Below, piece after piece: positions 16,452-24,108 of a DNA stretch of 64,000 nucleotides. Positions within the stretch are counted from its first letter, which is position 1; the number at the start of each line of letters is the position of its first letter. Position numbers and translations under genes: made by a program. The notes beneath the pieces were generated by a model. It saw only the letters and a list, made by a program, of their open reading frames with translations, made no database searches and was not told the origin of the DNA. Source of the DNA: Albidovulum sp. (lineage in GTDB: Bacteria; Pseudomonadota; Alphaproteobacteria; Rhodobacterales; Rhodobacteraceae); the NCBI GenBank assembly GCA_030837785.1, contig JAUQYA010000066.1:58766-122765 (forward strand), in the 5' to 3' direction.

Positions 16452-17051
16452 TCAGCGCCCGCCAGGGGCGGTGCGATCGCCGATCTCCTCCCGCCAATGG
16501 CGCCGGCAGAGCGAGACGTAGGTCTCGTTGCCGCCGATCTGCACCTGCGCGCCGTCGCGCAGCGCGCGGCCGTCGGCGCCGCGGCGGACGACCATCGTCG
16601 CCTTCCGGCCGCACTGGCAGATGGTGCGGACCTCGCGCATCTCGTCGGCGAGCGCGAGGAGCGCGGACGAGCCGGGGAACAGTTCGCCACGGAAATCGAC
16701 GCGGAGCCCGTAGCACATCACCGGAACGCCGAGATCGTCGACGACGCGGGCGAGCTGCCAGACCTGCTCGCGGGTCAGGAACTGCGCCTCGTCGAGAAAG
16801 ACGCAGGCCACCGGGCCGGCGGCGAGCCGGGTGGCGATGGCGGCGAAGATGTCGGTCCTGGCGTCATAGGTATCGGCCGCGGCCGCGATGCCGATGCGGC
16901 TCGCGATGCGGCCCGCGCCGGCGCGGTCGTCGAGCCGGGCGGTCAGCAGGTAGGTCGCCATGCCGCGTTCGCGGTAGTTGTGCGAGGCCTGCAGGAGCAG
17001 CGTCGACTTGCCGGCGTTCATCGTCGAGTAGTGGAAATGGAGCTTGGCCAT
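16452..17051 (-). CDS. tdk: Thymidine kinase (type II)
   Basis: This 199-residue cytoplasmic enzyme phosphorylates thymidine to dTMP in the salvage pathway. It starts with MAKLHFHYSTMNAGKST, the type II TK N-terminus with the P-loop. It then shows VFLDEAQFL (Walker B and catalytic Glu), the lasso-region GLRVDFRGELFPGS, and zinc-binding cysteines in CQCGRKA with a later CRRH. Codons upstream of ATG 17051 in the same frame are not TK-like, so this start is chosen. The length is normal. Confidence 0.95.
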   Translation of the reverse strand: MAKLHFHYSTMNAGKSTLLLQASHNYRERGMATYLLTARLDDRAGAGRIASRIGIAAAADTYDARTDIFAAIATRLAAGPVACVFLDEAQFLTREQVWQLARVVDDLGVPVMCYGLRVDFRGELFPGSSALLALADEMREVRTICQCGRKATMVVRRGADGRALRDGAQVQIGGNETYVSLCRRHWREEIGDRTAPGGR

Positions 17052-17368
17052 GCGTCCTGATAGCCGTGGCGCCGCCGTTTCCGCAAGCGGCACCGGGAGG
17101 ACCCACCCTTTGATCCCCCCGGCCCGCCGCTCCGGCGCCGCCACCACCCCCGCCGCGCCTTGAGCCGCGGACGGCGGGTCACTCGTCACCAGGGAAGGTT
17201 CGCCGCGCTGCTGCCGGACGGGCCGGCTCCGGCCTTCCCACCCGCCGGAGGCGCGACGATCCCAACGCAGACCGGCCTCGGGCCGCCGGCACTCACACCC
17301 GTCCCCTGCACATGGGGACGGATAAGGAATGACAAACGCGTGGCGAGCCATTAAGGGGAATGGCAGCG
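17052..17368. other. Intergenic stretch of about 317 bases between tdk and the HTH gene
   Basis: No gene is convincing on either strand. It holds the divergent upstream regions of tdk (minus) and the HTH gene (plus). Near 17309-17330 a stem CGTCCCC / GGGGACG can form around TGCACAT. No clear sigma-70 boxes are visible; an AAGGGG at 17353-17358 supplies the ribosome site for the next gene. Confidence 0.5.
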
Positions 17369-17866
17369 ATGATTTCCCCCGGGGCGGGGCACGGGAAAGC
17401 GTTCAGAGTGACGGGCAGGATCGGCAACTACCTGAAAAAGCACACGGAAGCGCTGGTCAAGGACGTCGGCATCGAAGCCGCGGCCAGGCTTTGCGGCAAG
17501 TCGAAGGCGACGCTCGGGCGGTATTATTCCACCGACGAGGACCATACCGACCGCTTCATGCCGATCGACGTCGTGGCCGCGCTCGAAGCCGCGGCGCGCT
17601 TTCCCCATGTCACCGCCGCGCTCGCCGACCTCAGGGGGATCACGCTCAGCCATGACGAGGCGCGGCGCAACGCCGGCAAGGGCGGCGTCAATTCCGACGT
17701 GGTGGCGCTGAGCCAGCGCTTCGCCATGCTGATGGCCGAATACAACCAGTCGATCCAGGATGGCCGGATCTCGATCAACGAGGCCAAGCGGCTCCTGACC
17801 GAGACGCTGGCGATCCAGAAGGTGCTGATCGACATGAAGCTGCACCTTCAGGACGAGGCCCACTGA
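17369..17866 (+). CDS. Predicted helix-turn-helix DNA-binding protein (CII-like)
   Basis: This 165-residue protein carries an N-terminal helix-turn-helix (about residues 14-75): LKKHTEALVKDVGIEAAARLCGKSKATLGRYYS followed by PIDVVAALEAAARFPHVT, the layout of phage CII/CP76-like regulators. The C-terminal half has ALSQRFAMLMAEYNQSIQDG and a helix, suggesting oligomerisation. ATG 17369 has AAGGGG ten bases before it; ATG 17360 would put the ribosome site too close, and GTG 17406 is a third option. The target is unknown. It may be a domesticated phage regulator. Confidence 0.7.
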   Translation: MISPGAGHGKAFRVTGRIGNYLKKHTEALVKDVGIEAAARLCGKSKATLGRYYSTDEDHTDRFMPIDVVAALEAAARFPHVTAALADLRGITLSHDEARRNAGKGGVNSDVVALSQRFAMLMAEYNQSIQDGRISINEAKRLLTETLAIQKVLIDMKLHLQDEAH

Positions 17867-17958
17867 CGGGCGCACCGAGGGGCGTCGGATTCCCGTCCCG
17901 CCCGCGTCGGGTTCGCGTCGGTTTTCCGTCCCGACACGGCGCGCGGCGGGGGAGGGGG

Positions 17959-18111
17959 GTGTTAAGGGGGATTTGCCGGAGGCTGCGAGTGACGAAGGAC
18001 GGGAAGGCACGTGTGTCGCTGAACCAGTACATCGCGCTGGCTCTGGCCGAGAAGGTCGGCGCGGCCCGGGCGGCGGCCTGGCTTGAGGGGCGGCTGGGGA
18101 GACGCCCCAAG
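17959..18111 (+). pseudogene. Fragment resembling a HicB/Arc-type antitoxin C-terminus
   Basis: From GTG 17959 the frame reads about 51 residues, with VSLNQYIALALAEKVGAARAA at 19-39. The segment G/R-VSLNQYI-ALAxAEKVGA is characteristic of the ribbon-helix-helix part of HicB-like antitoxins. The upstream beta-strand and first helix are absent or degraded, and the frame runs on into repeat sequence without family similarity. No toxin partner is visible. It may be a relic or, less likely, a very short functional protein. Confidence 0.35.
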
Positions 18112-18126
18112 GATCGCGAAAGCGGG

Positions 18127-18262
18127 CGTCCAGTGGACGGCCGCGCGATCCGTTTGGCCCGAGGCGCAAGCCGGAGGGGAGAGGCGTGGTCGGGCCTTGG
18201 CCCGATCAATCGCTCCAGTGGAGCGATTGAAACGCCGAACGCCCGGTCTGCAAAGACCGGGC
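18127..18262. repeat. Array of four stem-loops
   Basis: In 136 bases there are four perfect hairpins. These are CGTCC-AGT-GGACG (18127-18139); CGGGCC-TT-GGCCCG (18191-18204); an 11-bp stem TCAATCGCTCC around AGT (18206-18230); and a 9-bp stem GCCCGGTCT closed by a GCAA tetraloop (18241-18262). The first and third share the same CC-AGT-GG apex. No coding function explains them. They resemble repeated extragenic palindromes or a structured RNA. Confidence 0.6.
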
Positions 18263-18418
18263 GGGGCGGGGCCGCCTGCGCTGTCGGTCGCAATCGGGGC
18301 GCGGCTGCCTGGGCGGGCGCGGGACCAAGAGCGTTGCAAACTGTTGCGCTATGCACTAGATTCAGATGGCCGGGAGTGCGTCACATTGCACGTCAGGGCT
18401 ACGGCTCTGCCCGGCGTC

Positions 18419-19171
18419 TTAGTTCCAAATGGTGGGGAATTTCACCAGTCCAAAGCCGTCGATTTCTCCTGTCGGTTTGGCGCGAAATGACCCTTTGATT
18501 TGGTCAAAGAAGCGCCGGTCGTCGCGCTCAAATGCGCGCCAAGTCGCTCCTGCGACCATATCAGAAAGTTGAATTCCGATACTCATGTGTGACGGAGCGA
18601 AGAATAGGCCTTCAACGAAGTTCGTATAAGTTGAGGTATACTTTCCGGACTCTCGGACAAGCCGTTCGTGCTGCTGCCGCATCTTCGCGTCGTCTTTGCT
18701 CCCTCTATGGTCGGCCACGATTATTCCTGAATGACTGGTTCCAGTCGACCGTGAGATGTCTTGAAGAAAGTATTGGAAGCGTTCGGTTACGGGCTTGTAA
18801 GTGCGGAAATAGATGTCGTCTTGGCTGTTCACACTCGGCAAATCGTAGGCAGTCGCGCAGTGGCACACACAGGCGATTAGCTTAATGGAGCGCTGGTCGG
18901 TGATTATCTTGAACACTGAAGTGCGGAACTCATCTCTCTGGGGCTGTCCCCAGGTCCGCATTGGGTTTTCTGCATCAGTATTGTTTGGCGCAAAATAGCG
19001 CCACTTTATTTCACCATGGTATCTTCCCGCACTCTTGAGGCCAACCAACTTTTCTCGGACAACGTGCCAAGTAGTTTCTGGGATGACGACAGCCCCAATG
19101 ACGAAGGTGCCGGGCTCCTTCTGGCCAAGTTTCGCCGGCGTACCGCTCTCATCAATGAAACAAAGGTGCAT
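18419..19171 (-). CDS. DUF3800 domain-containing protein
   Basis: This 250-residue protein has the DUF3800 layout: N-terminal CFIDESG with the first acidic pair (D7, E8), VIGAVVIPE, a GEIKWRYF segment, a central IIVADHRGSKDD and C-terminal GIQLSDMVAGATWRAFE. The conserved acidic residues at the ends of these strands suggest an RNase H-like nuclease fold; no activity is established for the family here. DUF3800 genes are often scattered in accessory and defence-rich DNA. GC content is near 50 percent, far below the neighbours, so recent transfer is likely. It ends 37 bases downstream of carB on the same strand. Confidence 0.85.
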   Translation of the reverse strand: MHLCFIDESGTPAKLGQKEPGTFVIGAVVIPETTWHVVREKLVGLKSAGRYHGEIKWRYFAPNNTDAENPMRTWGQPQRDEFRTSVFKIITDQRSIKLIACVCHCATAYDLPSVNSQDDIYFRTYKPVTERFQYFLQDISRSTGTSHSGIIVADHRGSKDDAKMRQQHERLVRESGKYTSTYTNFVEGLFFAPSHMSIGIQLSDMVAGATWRAFERDDRRFFDQIKGSFRAKPTGEIDGFGLVKFPTIWN

Positions 19172-19207
19172 TGCTTACTCCATCGGACGGAAGCATTGCG
19201 CCACAAC

Positions 19208-22200
19208 TCAGCCTTGTAAAGTCCTCACCCCGATCCCCTCGCCGCGTGCCTTCATCGCCTGCACGGCGGCGATGGCGCCGGCGGCGGTGGTGAAGTAGGG
19301 GATCTTGTCCATCAGCGCCACGGCGCGGATCGAGCGGCTGTCGTCCACCGCCTGGGTGCCCTCGGTGGTGTTGAAGAGAAGCGCGATCTCGCCGTTCTTC
19401 AGCCGGTCGACGATGTGGAGCTTCCCTTCCTGCCGGCCCTCGTAGACCTTGTTCACGGTCTCGGCCGCCACGCCGTGTTCGGCGAGGAAGGCCGCCGTGC
19501 CGCGGGTGGCGACGAGCAGGAAGCCGAGGGCCGCGAGGTCGCGGGCGGCGGCGGCCATGTCGGGGGTCTTGTCCATGTCCTTGATCGAGATGAAGACCCG
19601 GCCTTTCTCGGGCAGGACCATGCCGGCGCCAAGCTCGGCCTTGAGGAAGGCCAGGGCGAAGCTGCGGTCCCAGCCCATCACCTCGCCGGTGGAGCGCATT
19701 TCCGGCCCGAGGATCGTGTCGACGCCGGGGAATCGGGCGAAGGGCATCACCGCCTCCTTCACCGAGAACCACGGCATCTGCGGGTCGGCCAGCGTCATCG
19801 GGTCGGCATAGGGCAAGGGCGTGTCGGGGCCGACGCCTTGCGCGTAGGGCGCGCGCATCGGGAAGGCCGACAGCTTCTCGCCCGCCATGAGGCGTGCGGC
19901 GATGGAGGCGATGGCGCTGTCGGTGGCCTTGGCGACGAAGGGGACGGTGCGGCTCGCCCGCGGGTTCACCTCGAGCACGTAGATCTCGCCGTCCTTGATC
20001 GCGAACTGGACGTTCATCAGCCCCACGACCTTCAGCGCCAGCGCCATCGCCACGGTCTGGCGCTTCAGCTCCTCCACCGTCTCGGGGGACAGCGAGTGCG
20101 GCGGCAGGCAGCAGGCAGAATCGCCGGAGTGCACCCCGGCCTCCTCGATATGTTCCATGATGCCCGCGACATGGACGTCCCGGCCGTCGCAGAGCGCGTC
20201 GACGTCGACCTCGATCGCGCCGGAAAGGTAACTGTCCAAGAGCACCGGGTTCTTGCCGGAGACATCGACCGCGGTGGTGATGTAGCGGCGGAGCTGGTCG
20301 ATGTCGCGGACGATCTCCATCGCCCGGCCGCCGAGCACGTAGGAGGGGCGGATCACCAGCGGGAAGCCGACCCGTCCGGCGATCTCGATCGCCTGTTCGG
20401 CCGAGGAGGCGATGCCGTTGACCGGCTGCTTCAGCTTGAGGTCGTGCAGGAGCTTCTGGAAGCGCTCGCGGTCCTCGGCGAGGTCGATGGCGTCGGGCGT
20501 GGTGCCGAGGATCGGGATGCCCTCGGCTTCGAGCGCGTTGGCGAGCTTCAGCGGCGTCTGGCCGCCGAACTGGACGATGACACCGTGGAGCGTGCCGTTC
20601 GACTGTTCCACCCGGAGGATTTCGAGGACGTGTTCCAGGGTCAGCGGCTCGAAGTAGAGCCGGTCGGAGGTGTCGTAGTCGGTCGACACCGTCTCGGGGT
20701 TGCAGTTGATCATGATCGTCTCGTAGCCCGCCGCGGTCAGCGCGAAGCAGGCGTGGCAGCAGCAGTAGTCGAACTCGATCCCCTGGCCGATCCGGTTCGG
20801 GCCGCCGCCGAGGATGACCACCTTTTTCGCGGCGGTGGGCCGCGCCTCGCATTCCACCTCGCCCATCGCGGGCGCCTCGTAGGTGGAATACATGTAAGGG
20901 GTCTGCGCCTCGAACTCCGCCCCGCAGGTGTCGATGCGCTTGAAGACGGCGGTGACGCCGAGGCGGCTCCGGGCGCGGCGGACGGCGGTTTCGTCGGTGC
21001 CGGCGAGGCGGGCGAGGCGGGCGTCGGTGAAGCCCATCATCTTGAGTTTCCTGAGGCCGGCCTCGGTGGCGGGCAGGCCGGTGGCGCGGACCCCGGCCTC
21101 CACCTCCACGATCTCGCGGATGCGGGCGAGGAACCAGGGATCGAAGGCGGTGGCGTGCTGGATTTCCGCGTCGGTCATCCCGTGGCGCATGGCTTCGGCG
21201 ATCAGGCGCAGCCGGTCGGGCGTCTGGCGCGACAGCGCGGCGACGATGGCGGCCTTTTCCGGCGCGGAACGTGCAGCATTGGCGTCTCCGACGCCGGGGA
21301 TGGCGATCTCGTCGAAGCCGGTGAGGCCGGTCTCAAGCGAGGCCAACGCCTTCTGCAGGCTTTCATGGATGGTCCGCCCGATCGCCATCGCCTCGCCCAC
21401 CGACTTCATGGCGGTGGTGAGTTCGGGCTTGGCGCCCGGAAACTTCTCGAAGGCGAAGCGGGGGATCTTGGTGACGACATAGTCGATGGTCGGCTCGAAG
21501 CTTGCCGGCGTGACCCGGGTGATGTCGTTGTCCAGTTCATCCAGCGTGTAGCCGACGGCGAGCTTGGCGGCGATCTTGGCGATGGGAAAACCCGTGGCCT
21601 TCGAGGCCAGCGCCGAGGAGCGCGAGACCCGCGGGTTCATCTCGATCACCACCATGCGGCCGTCCTTCGGGTTGATCGCCCACTGGACGTTCGAGCCGCC
21701 GGTCTCCACCCCGATCTCCCGCAGGACGGCGATCGAGCCGTTGCGCATGATCTGGTATTCCTTGTCGGTCAGCGTCAGGGCAGGCGCCACGGTGATCGAA
21801 TCGCCGGTGTGCACACCCATCGGATCGATATTCTCGATCGAGCAGACGATGATGGCGTTGTCGACGCGGTCGCGCACCACCTCCATCTCGAACTCCTTCC
21901 AGCCCAGAAGGCTCTCGTCGATCAGCACCTGCGCGACCGGCGAGGCGTCGAGGCCGGAGCGGACGATCGCCTCGTACTCGTCGCGGTTGTAGGCGACGCC
22001 GCCGCCGGTGCCGCCAAGCGTGAAGGCGGGGCGGATGATGGCGGGAAGGCCGATGTCGTCGAGCGCGGCCATCGCCTCGGCCACGCCGGCGGTGACGTCG
22101 TATCTGCCATTGTCCCGCTTCGGCGCCGAGACGATCGTGGCGCGCGGGTTCTCGAGCCCGATCCGGTCCATCGCCTCGCGGAAGAGCTTGCGATCTTCTG

Positions 22201-22576
22201 CCATTTCGATGGCGCGGCGATTGGCGCCGATCAGCTCGACGTTGAACTTTTCCAACACGCCCATGTCGGCGAGCGCCAGCGAGGTGTTCAGCCCGGTCTG
22301 CCCGCCCATCGTCGGCAAAAGCGCGTCGGGGCGCTCCTTCTCGATGATCTTGGCGACGATCTCGGGGGTGATCGGTTCGATATAGGTGGCGTCGGCCATG
22401 CCCGGGTCGGTCATGATCGTGGCGGGGTTGGAGTTGACCAGGATCACCCGGTAGCCTTCTTCCCTGAGCGCCTTGCAGGCCTGGGCGCCGGAGTAGTCGA
22501 ACTCGCAGGCCTGTCCGATGACGATGGGCCCGGCGCCGATGATCATGATCGACGAGATATCGGTTCTCTTCGGCAT
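19208..22576 (-). CDS. carB: Carbamoyl-phosphate synthase large subunit
   Basis: This 1122-residue enzyme makes carbamoyl phosphate from bicarbonate, ammonia (from glutamine via CarA) and two ATP, for arginine and pyrimidine synthesis. It begins with MPKRTDISSIMIIGAGPIVIGQ, the standard start. Two homologous ATP-grasp halves follow (first with EVVRDRVDNAIIVCSIEN and EMNPRVSRSSALASKATG; second with GGGPNRIGQGIEFDYCC and EVNPRASRTVPFVAKATD). A C-terminal MGS-like regulatory domain (about 980-1115) ends the protein. carA is not in the window. The length is normal. Confidence 0.97.
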   Translation of the reverse strand: MPKRTDISSIMIIGAGPIVIGQACEFDYSGAQACKALREEGYRVILVNSNPATIMTDPGMADATYIEPITPEIVAKIIEKERPDALLPTMGGQTGLNTSLALADMGVLEKFNVELIGANRRAIEMAEDRKLFREAMDRIGLENPRATIVSAPKRDNGRYDVTAGVAEAMAALDDIGLPAIIRPAFTLGGTGGGVAYNRDEYEAIVRSGLDASPVAQVLIDESLLGWKEFEMEVVRDRVDNAIIVCSIENIDPMGVHTGDSITVAPALTLTDKEYQIMRNGSIAVLREIGVETGGSNVQWAINPKDGRMVVIEMNPRVSRSSALASKATGFPIAKIAAKLAVGYTLDELDNDITRVTPASFEPTIDYVVTKIPRFAFEKFPGAKPELTTAMKSVGEAMAIGRTIHESLQKALASLETGLTGFDEIAIPGVGDANAARSAPEKAAIVAALSRQTPDRLRLIAEAMRHGMTDAEIQHATAFDPWFLARIREIVEVEAGVRATGLPATEAGLRKLKMMGFTDARLARLAGTDETAVRRARSRLGVTAVFKRIDTCGAEFEAQTPYMYSTYEAPAMGEVECEARPTAAKKVVILGGGPNRIGQGIEFDYCCCHACFALTAAGYETIMINCNPETVSTDYDTSDRLYFEPLTLEHVLEILRVEQSNGTLHGVIVQFGGQTPLKLANALEAEGIPILGTTPDAIDLAEDRERFQKLLHDLKLKQPVNGIASSAEQAIEIAGRVGFPLVIRPSYVLGGRAMEIVRDIDQLRRYITTAVDVSGKNPVLLDSYLSGAIEVDVDALCDGRDVHVAGIMEHIEEAGVHSGDSACCLPPHSLSPETVEELKRQTVAMALALKVVGLMNVQFAIKDGEIYVLEVNPRASRTVPFVAKATDSAIASIAARLMAGEKLSAFPMRAPYAQGVGPDTPLPYADPMTLADPQMPWFSVKEAVMPFARFPGVDTILGPEMRSTGEVMGWDRSFALAFLKAELGAGMVLPEKGRVFISIKDMDKTPDMAAAARDLAALGFLLVATRGTAAFLAEHGVAAETVNKVYEGRQEGKLHIVDRLKNGEIALLFNTTEGTQAVDDSRSIRAVALMDKIPYFTTAAGAIAAVQAMKARGEGIGVRTLQG

Positions 22577-22662
22577 CGGCCCGGCCCCCGTTTGGCAAAT
22601 TGTCGGGGGTTATAGACAAGACCGCCCCATGCGCAAGCCCGAACCGGCGGCGGCGGTGGCGG

Positions 22663-23946
22663 TCAGGCGCGGGCGCGGCGGGCGGCGGCGAAAAGCCCCG
22701 CGAGCACCAGGGCCCAGGCGGCGCACATGATCCAGGTGTAGTCGGCGATCGGCCAGGGCAGCGAGCCGATGGCCGAAAAGACGAAGCCGAGCGAGGGAAC
22801 CGCCACCAGCGCCATCAGCGCGACCGCCGCGCGGAAGGGCAGGAGCCCGAGAAGGCCGGGCAGGAGCAGCATCGGCACGAGGTAGTAATGCAGCCAGCCG
22901 AGCGGACCCATGAGCGCCACCACGATGGACAGCGCCAGAAACCCGATGCCGCGCCTGAGCCCTCCCGGCAGCGGCGCGAGCGCCCGTCCGAAGGCGGCGA
23001 CAAGGCCGAGCGCGACAAGCGAGATCGCGGGCGAAAGCCAGCCCGGCACGGTGGTGTAGATGTGCTGGGTCGCGGCCGGGTCGACGGGCGGCAGGAGACC
23101 CGACACCGAGCCGAGCGCGAGAGCCGCGGGCAGGAGCGAGGTGTTGATGGCGATGAGATAGCCGAAGCCCTTCACCTGGGCGAGGCTTGCCAGAAAGGCC
23201 TGGTGGGCGGGCCAGCCCGCCAGCGCAACCGAAAGAAGGCCGAGCGCCGCACCGGCCAGCACGAAGGCCGCCGCCGCCCGCCATTGCCGGTCGAGAAGGA
23301 AGACCAGGGCGAAGGCCGCGGGCGTGAGCTTGATCGCCGCGGCCAGCGCAAGCGCGGCACCCGCCGCGACCGGCCGGCCGGCGCCGAGCCGTTCGATCGA
23401 CAGAAGCGTCAGGAAGCCCACGGTGATGGTCGGCTGGTTGTGCCAGATCGCCAGGAACGACTGCGCCGAGAGGTTGAGCGTCACCAGGCTGATGGCGGTC
23501 CAGACGCACCAGGGCATCGCCCGCGGCTTGAGGATACGCCCAGCGATCCAGGCCGAGGCGGCGAGCAGCGGAATCTGCACTGCCGCCACGAGGTCGAAGA
23601 ACCCCTGCGGCGAGAGCCGTCCGGTCAGGGGCGCGGTGAGCACCGCCCAGAGCGGGGGATAGACATAGGGAAAGCTCGTCTGGTCGGCGGCGCCGATCGC
23701 CCGCAGGGCCGGAAGCCAACTGTCCGCGGCGCCGCCGAAGAAGGCCGGCCGTGTGTCGTAGATCAGCGCCGCCTGGCCGGTATGCCAGAGCCAGCCCGCG
23801 ACATAGACCGCGGAAAGATCCTCGGCCCACTGGCCCCACTGCTGCCATGTGGTGACCGCGGCCCAGAAGGCGAGCATGGCAATGGCCAGCGCCCGGTCGC
23901 GGGCCGGGGTCAGGGCGGTCTGGGGCAGGGGGCGCGCACTGTCCAT
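22663..23946 (-). CDS. Polytopic GT87/DUF2029-type glycosyltransferase
   Basis: This 427-residue protein is an integral membrane protein with about ten hydrophobic segments. It resembles GT87 polyprenyl-phosphate-mannose-dependent mannosyltransferases. Family-like parts are YVAGWLWHTGQAALIYD near residue 50, FPYVYPPLWAVLTAPL near 90, the LSIERLG/AAIKLTPAAFALVFLL region and GPLGWLHYYLVPMLLLPGL near 350. Start ATG 23946 is chosen; ATG 23967 in frame is an alternative. It lies divergent from aspS. The donor and acceptor cannot be inferred. Confidence 0.75.
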   Translation of the reverse strand: MDSARPLPQTALTPARDRALAIAMLAFWAAVTTWQQWGQWAEDLSAVYVAGWLWHTGQAALIYDTRPAFFGGAADSWLPALRAIGAADQTSFPYVYPPLWAVLTAPLTGRLSPQGFFDLVAAVQIPLLAASAWIAGRILKPRAMPWCVWTAISLVTLNLSAQSFLAIWHNQPTITVGFLTLLSIERLGAGRPVAAGAALALAAAIKLTPAAFALVFLLDRQWRAAAAFVLAGAALGLLSVALAGWPAHQAFLASLAQVKGFGYLIAINTSLLPAALALGSVSGLLPPVDPAATQHIYTTVPGWLSPAISLVALGLVAAFGRALAPLPGGLRRGIGFLALSIVVALMGPLGWLHYYLVPMLLLPGLLGLLPFRAAVALMALVAVPSLGFVFSAIGSLPWPIADYTWIMCAAWALVLAGLFAAARRARA

Positions 23947-24040
23947 GAAATGGCTTCTCGCGCCCATTTCTGGCGGGAATGTGGCGGGACGGCGGACAAT
24001 TATCGGCCTCCGCCGCGGCCTGGTCCCGCCGCGGTCCGCC

Positions 24041-24069
24041 TTGACTTCGCACGCCCAAAGCTGTGTATC
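24041..24069 (+). promoter_or_regulatory. Candidate sigma-70 promoter of aspS
   Basis: TTGACT (24041-24046) and TGTATC (24064-24069) are separated by 17 bases, 40 bases before the aspS start codon. The -35 match is strong and the -10 weak. Confidence 0.45.
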
Positions 24070-24108
24070 GGCGCGAACCGGAATTCGCCCTTCCGAAAGG
24101 GGATCATC

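Larger units (their letters stand above)
17867..18418. other. 552-base region: gene fragment plus stem-loop array
   Basis: Between the HTH gene and the DUF3800 gene there is no complete recognisable gene. The first third contains a short ribbon-helix-helix-like reading frame (listed separately). The middle contains four stem-loops (listed separately). The remainder, up to the GC drop at about 18.4 kb, shows nothing I can interpret. Confidence 0.5.

Noticed and set aside
19415..22615. 1066-codon open frame on the plus strand
   Set aside because: Antisense to carB, which is certain; no recognisable domain.
22600..24108. Long N-terminal extension of aspartyl-tRNA synthetase
   Set aside because: It is the complement of the GT87-type gene; AspRS begins at 24109 at the conserved N-terminus with a ribosome site.
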